A program made the translations under genes and the position numbers. The notes below the pieces were generated by a model, which ran no database searches, was not told the origin of the DNA, and was given only the letters and a program-made list of their open reading frames with translations. DNA of 52,001 nucleotides, taken from Flavobacteriaceae bacterium UBA4022. GTDB taxonomy: Bacteria > Bacteroidota > Bacteroidia > Flavobacteriales > Flavobacteriaceae. Location: the NCBI GenBank assembly GCA_002384055.1, contig DGAU01000016.1:52428-104428 (forward strand), written 5' to 3'. Shown piece by piece: positions 48,567-52,001 of this stretch (position 1 is its first letter; each line of letters opens with the position of its first letter).

Positions 48567-49754
48567 TTATGTGTTTTCGTGAATTTCGTCTAAAACCTGA
48601 AGGATCAAGCGACAACCCTCGGTGATTTCGTCTTCCGAAACAGTTAAGGGTGGCGTCAAACGCACCGCCCGTTCCTCATAGAGCAGCCAGAAAAGCAGCA
48701 AGCCGCGCTCCTGGCAAGTCAGTACAACCTTATCGGCTATCTCTTTATGGGGCATAATCATGGCAAGCATGAGGCCCATACCCCGAATTTCATGAATCAA
48801 AGGATGCTGGAGGTGTTGACGGATGAGCACTTCTTTACGTTGGACGTCATTCATAAAATGGGGCTCGGTAATGATTTCGAGTGTCGCCAATGCCGCCGAA
48901 GCGATCAGTGGATGCCCGCCAAAGGTGGTAATGTGTCCCAGTTTTGGTTGTGTGCTGAAGCGTTTCATGAGTTCTTGAGAAGCGGATAAGGCCCCAATAG
49001 GAAGCCCGCCACCCATTCCTTTGCCCATGACCAAAACATCCGGAACGATATCAAAATGCTCAAAGGCAAAGAGCCTTCCGGTACGCCCGAAACCAGGTTG
49101 TATTTCATCAAGGATCAAAAGTGCGCCCACTTCGGTGCATCTCTTGCGTACTTGGGTCATATAGTGTTTATCGGGCACGATGAACCCGGCGCCGCCTTGA
49201 ATGGTCTCTAAAATAACCGCAGCGGTTTGTTCCGTGATGGTATCTAAAGCAGCAACCTCATTGAAGGGTATACTGCGGCAATCTGGTATCAGGGGTTCAA
49301 ATGGGGCCTTACGCTGGTCATAATCCATCACGCTCATGGCACCCATAGTGTTGCCATGATACGCGTTTTGGGCATAAATCAACTCGGTGCGACCTGTGGC
49401 GATTCGCGCTAATTTTAAGGCCGCTTCGATGGCTTCGGTACCGCTATTGACCAAATAAGTTGATTCGAGGGTATCCGGTAAATGTGCTGCAAGTTGCTTG
49501 CATATTGCGACAGCCGGTCCCTGGGCGAATTCCCCATAAACCATCACGTGCAAGTATTCTTGGGCTTGCTTTTGTATCGCGGCGACCACTTTTGGATGAC
49601 AGTGGCCAACACTGCAGGCGGAGACGCCTGCAACGAAATCTAGATAAGGTTTTCCGTCTGTATCGTAAACATAACTCCCTTGGGCCCGTGCCACGGATAG
49701 CCCCATAGGGCTTGGCGTTGTTTGGGTTTGATACCTTAAAAAATCATCAATCAT
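48567..49754 (-). CDS. Class III PLP-dependent aminotransferase (aspartate aminotransferase family)
   Basis: 395 residues from the ATG at 49754; a GTG at 49763 overlapping the previous stop is an alternative. Class III signature: DFVAGVSACSVGHCHPKV, STYLVNSGTEAIEAALKLAR (PLP phosphate, Gly-Thr-Glu 105-107), YHGNTMGAM, ILDEIQPGFGRTG with Asp216, and PLP-Lys245 in VMGKGMGGG. Members act on acetylornithine, ornithine, 4-aminobutyrate or similar amines; no arginine-biosynthesis gene adjoins it, so the substrate is open. It follows the OstA-like gene at once. Confidence 0.9.
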   Translation of the reverse strand: MIDDFLRYQTQTTPSPMGLSVARAQGSYVYDTDGKPYLDFVAGVSACSVGHCHPKVVAAIQKQAQEYLHVMVYGEFAQGPAVAICKQLAAHLPDTLESTYLVNSGTEAIEAALKLARIATGRTELIYAQNAYHGNTMGAMSVMDYDQRKAPFEPLIPDCRSIPFNEVAALDTITEQTAAVILETIQGGAGFIVPDKHYMTQVRKRCTEVGALLILDEIQPGFGRTGRLFAFEHFDIVPDVLVMGKGMGGGLPIGALSASQELMKRFSTQPKLGHITTFGGHPLIASAALATLEIITEPHFMNDVQRKEVLIRQHLQHPLIHEIRGMGLMLAMIMPHKEIADKVVLTCQERGLLLFWLLYEERAVRLTPPLTVSEDEITEGCRLILQVLDEIHENT

Positions 49755-49759
49755 CTGGA

Positions 49760-51520
49760 TCACGGATTAGGGATAAGTCTTTGGTCCGATGGCTTTGAAG
49801 GGCTTTTGGCACCATTGGACTCCGAAGGCTCAGATCCATTGGTTTCGGACTCAGACGCTGCACTTGAATTTTCTGTTTGACCCCCAGCGACGGTACTGTT
49901 ATCGATCGGATCGGGTAGGGGTATTCCGCGAATAGGCCTGAGTTCTGGAAATGTTTTTCCGGCAAAAAGATCTTCGATATAAAAAAGACGCTCCGTACCA
50001 CGCCAGAGAAATCCCGGTAAAATACGAGCGTTTTCAGGAAATTCAGACGGCGGATAGACTTTGCCCGGAACTTTATTGATAAAGCGGATGCCATTGATCT
50101 TTTGATCTTTGAGATAAAGTTGAATGGCACTGGATACCGTGTGGTTGATCCCAACCAAAGCCTCTTGATCATTTCGTGAATAAAAAATGACCTGGCTATT
50201 TTTGACGATGTCGATCGTGTCGAGCTTGTTTTCTGTGAAATGGCCAATCAATATTGCGCCTTTTACTTGGTTGTACCCCTCGAGGTCTTTTTGTATCAAA
50301 AAAGCGTTGTCAAACACTTTGAGGGAATCCATATCCTCGCGGACTAAATTTTGGATCAGATGTATGGTGTCTCCTGTAATTTGATTTTCGCCCGACCACA
50401 AGACAGGCCGCCCGAGCATTTCGGTGAGGCCTATTTTTTGGGTCACGACAATAGAATCGCAACGCCCGCTAGTACGTTCTGCAATCGTTGCCCCGGGTTT
50501 AAAAAAACGCGCTTCATAAAAACCTTTAATGACCCTCTGGTCTGGCTTACCTGTAATGCGCAGGGTGTCGGCATGAATGTAAACAGAGTCCTGTTCTTGC
50601 AGACTCACCGCGACAGCTCTATTGGTTATAAAGACGGAGTCTTGCGCTTTGAAAACTTCGGCATAATGGCCGTGAACGACTGTTTTATTAAGCGAATCAA
50701 TGATCTTGATGTGGTTGGTTGCCGAGGCAAAACCCTGTGCGCGGTCAAAATAAATACTGTCCCCGTATAGGATTCGGTTGTTGTAATCGACCCGTGAATT
50801 CTTGACAAAGTGACCAATATTACTGCGGGTGTTGTAATAGCCACGGTCGCAATAAATAGTGCTTGTCTCACTTTCAATACTTGATGCGCCATATAAATAG
50901 GCCAGGCCAGATTCGGTATAAAAGTCAATTCGTGGGGCGTGTACCGTGTACTTTGGGTTGGTAATGGTTACGTCGGATTCAAATTGGTACTTTTTGGTGT
51001 TGGTAAAATAACGGCCAACCCGACTCGTTAATACACTACTGGAGTCCCTTACGGTGCCTCCGCTACGGTAATAAGCCTCTTGTTTTTGACGGTCAAAGTA
51101 AAGGGTGTCTGAGGTCAAATTGGTTTGCGGCTCGTCCAAAACCACATTCCCGGCAGCAAAAGCAAAGGAAGTGTCGCCATTGTATTCGCCGTAGTCACTG
51201 AACATATTTATGGTGTCGCCCTGTGCAATCTTGACGGACCCGTAGGCTTTGACAAAGTTTTCTTTAAAGTAGACCAGTGCTTGATCGCACCACATTTGTA
51301 CCCCATCGTGTTCGATATGCACCGGGCCATTTTGGTCCCGGGAATAAATAACAGCCTCAGGGTATTCAGGACTTTTTTCAAAATAACCTGATTTTACTGA
51401 GACCTGTGTCGGCTGGACACTGTCCGATATCGCAGTTTTTTGTGCCCATAGGGAACCTTGAGCCCCTAATAAAAGGGTCAATACACAAATGGATAGGGCA
51501 TATTTGGTTGGTGTGCACAC
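49760..51520 (-). CDS. OstA-like protein (LptA/LptD N-terminal domain type)
   Basis: 586 residues starting at a GTG (51520); no ATG precedes the signal peptide (about 1-26, cleavage near LWAQ). The mature protein is a long run of beta-jellyroll turns as in LptA and the N-domain of LptD: VHIEHDGVQMWCDQALVYFKENFVKAYGSVKIAQGDTI, TSDTLYFDRQKQEAYY, ILYGDSIYFDRAQGFASA, IHADTLRITG. The final ~65 residues are low-complexity Ser/Glu/Asn/Pro. It probably forms part of the periplasmic bridge carrying LPS or LOS to the outer membrane, fitting the LOS-type locus in this window. Confidence 0.88.
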   Translation of the reverse strand: MCTPTKYALSICVLTLLLGAQGSLWAQKTAISDSVQPTQVSVKSGYFEKSPEYPEAVIYSRDQNGPVHIEHDGVQMWCDQALVYFKENFVKAYGSVKIAQGDTINMFSDYGEYNGDTSFAFAAGNVVLDEPQTNLTSDTLYFDRQKQEAYYRSGGTVRDSSSVLTSRVGRYFTNTKKYQFESDVTITNPKYTVHAPRIDFYTESGLAYLYGASSIESETSTIYCDRGYYNTRSNIGHFVKNSRVDYNNRILYGDSIYFDRAQGFASATNHIKIIDSLNKTVVHGHYAEVFKAQDSVFITNRAVAVSLQEQDSVYIHADTLRITGKPDQRVIKGFYEARFFKPGATIAERTSGRCDSIVVTQKIGLTEMLGRPVLWSGENQITGDTIHLIQNLVREDMDSLKVFDNAFLIQKDLEGYNQVKGAILIGHFTENKLDTIDIVKNSQVIFYSRNDQEALVGINHTVSSAIQLYLKDQKINGIRFINKVPGKVYPPSEFPENARILPGFLWRGTERLFYIEDLFAGKTFPELRPIRGIPLPDPIDNSTVAGGQTENSSAASESETNGSEPSESNGAKSPSKPSDQRLIPNP

Positions 51521-51551
51521 GACCCTACTAAAATACCAACAAAAATTGGAA

Positions 51552-52001
51552 TTATCGATGTATGGTTTGTTTACGGTCCGGACCTACTGAAACAATTTTG
51601 ATGGGCACTTTAAGTTCTTGCTCCAAAAAGTCAATATAGGCCAGCAAAGTATCAGGTAGCGCATCTGCTTCGGTGAGTTGGGTCAAGTCTTTGGACCAAC
51701 CAGCCATTTCTGTATAAACAGGAGTGACATTTTCTGGTTCGATATCGTAAGGGAAATGCGTGATGACTTCACCGCGATAGCGGTATGCCGTACAAACTTT
51801 GAGCTTGTCAAAACCACTCAACACATCGCCTTTCATCATCATGAGCTGGGTTACGCCATTGACTTTTACCGCATACTTTAAGGCCACTAAATCGAGCCAG
51901 CCGCAGCGTCGTGGACGTCCTGTAGTAGCGCCAAATTCTCGCCCTACACGGCCCATAGTTTCGCCGTAGTCATCAAAAAGCTCTGTGGGGAAAGGCCCAC
52001 T
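51552..52001 (-). CDS. purA: Adenylosuccinate synthetase, C-terminal part (5' end outside window)
   Basis: 149 codons plus stop are visible; the frame runs off the right edge. The segments SGPFPTEL, GREFGATTGRPRRCGWLDLVALKYAVKVNG and LMMMKGDVLSGFDKLKVCTAYRYRG are specific to PurA; the GATTGRPRRCGWLD stretch is the conserved IMP/guanine-binding region. PurA joins IMP and aspartate using GTP in the first committed step to AMP. Full length is about 425 residues, so roughly a third is shown. The in-frame Met at 51956 is internal. Probably precedes the OstA-like gene in one transcript (31-base gap). Confidence 0.97.
   Translation of the reverse strand, partial: SGPFPTELFDDYGETMGRVGREFGATTGRPRRCGWLDLVALKYAVKVNGVTQLMMMKGDVLSGFDKLKVCTAYRYRGEVITHFPYDIEPENVTPVYTEMAGWSKDLTQLTEADALPDTLLAYIDFLEQELKVPIKIVSVGPDRKQTIHR

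Noticed and set aside
49747..50247. Second minus-strand frame within the OstA-like gene, as a possible frameshift
   Set aside because: The OstA frame is continuous through the region to its own stop at 49760; the other frame is Ser/Lys/Arg-rich noise.

Overview
The window reads as a chromosomal stretch of a Flavobacteriaceae-type member of the Bacteroidota. The sequence signs are: the ribosomal trio rpmB-rpmG-DUF4295 followed by ftsY and rimO; a subtilase ending in a type IX secretion (T9SS) sorting domain; bacillithiol ligase BshC; several Bacteroidota-restricted families (DUF5606, LysM-PBP1 fusion, OstA-like organic-solvent-tolerance protein, DUF349 coiled-coil protein); few Shine-Dalgarno sequences; and several promoters of the Bacteroidota form TTG-N19/20-TAnnTTTG. 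Base composition looks moderate (mid-forties to high-forties % GC by eye) and even. I see no rRNA, tRNA, CRISPR array, insertion sequence, phage gene or integrase.

Layout. 1-6270 (+): 3' end of cinA, then rpmB-rpmG-DUF4295 with its own promoter and terminator, then ftsY-rimO-lipoprotein-glycosyltransferase with another promoter, closed by a bidirectional terminator. 6286-8769 (-): a secreted M14 metallocarboxypeptidase. 8839-22933 (+): bshC, guaA, a LysM/PBP1 lipid-envelope protein, OsmC, DUF3820, pyrG, yidC, a YwqK-like repeat protein, mnmA, a T9SS subtilase and a nitronate monooxygenase/FabK-like flavoprotein. 22973-23833 (-): secreted esterase. 23964-25154 (+): sucC. 25383-33703 (-): rluF-like synthase, uvrB, a small lipoprotein, a pRiA4b-ORF3-like acidic protein, heme A synthase, GNAT, CCA-adding enzyme, Sua5/TsaC, polysaccharide pyruvyl transferase.

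32789-38997 is the most accessory-looking part: seven genes for cell-surface glycan assembly (pyruvyl transferase, three GT2 enzymes, a Kdo/heptose-kinase-like protein, a DDD-motif glycosyltransferase, a GT9 heptosyltransferase), packed with alternating orientation and overlapping 3' ends. I infer a lipooligosaccharide-core locus.

39023-52001: dapD (-) diverging from ruvX-def-DUF5606 and mazG (+); then a long minus-strand run DUF349, aroE, two tandem DUF368 polyprenyl-phosphate transporter genes, a TPR protein, a class III aminotransferase, an OstA-like LPS-transport protein, and the 3' part of purA entering from the right edge.

Functionally the window mixes translation (L28, L33, RimO, MnmA, CCA enzyme, Sua5, Def), nucleotide synthesis (GuaA, PyrG, PurA, MazG) and envelope building (YidC, LOS glycosyltransferases, DUF368, OstA, LysM protein). 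I did not find a convincing new defence or mobile system. The items most worth checking are the CxCC sialidase-like lipoprotein, the LOS-type locus, the tandem DUF368 pair with an operator-like palindrome, and several structured intergenic elements.
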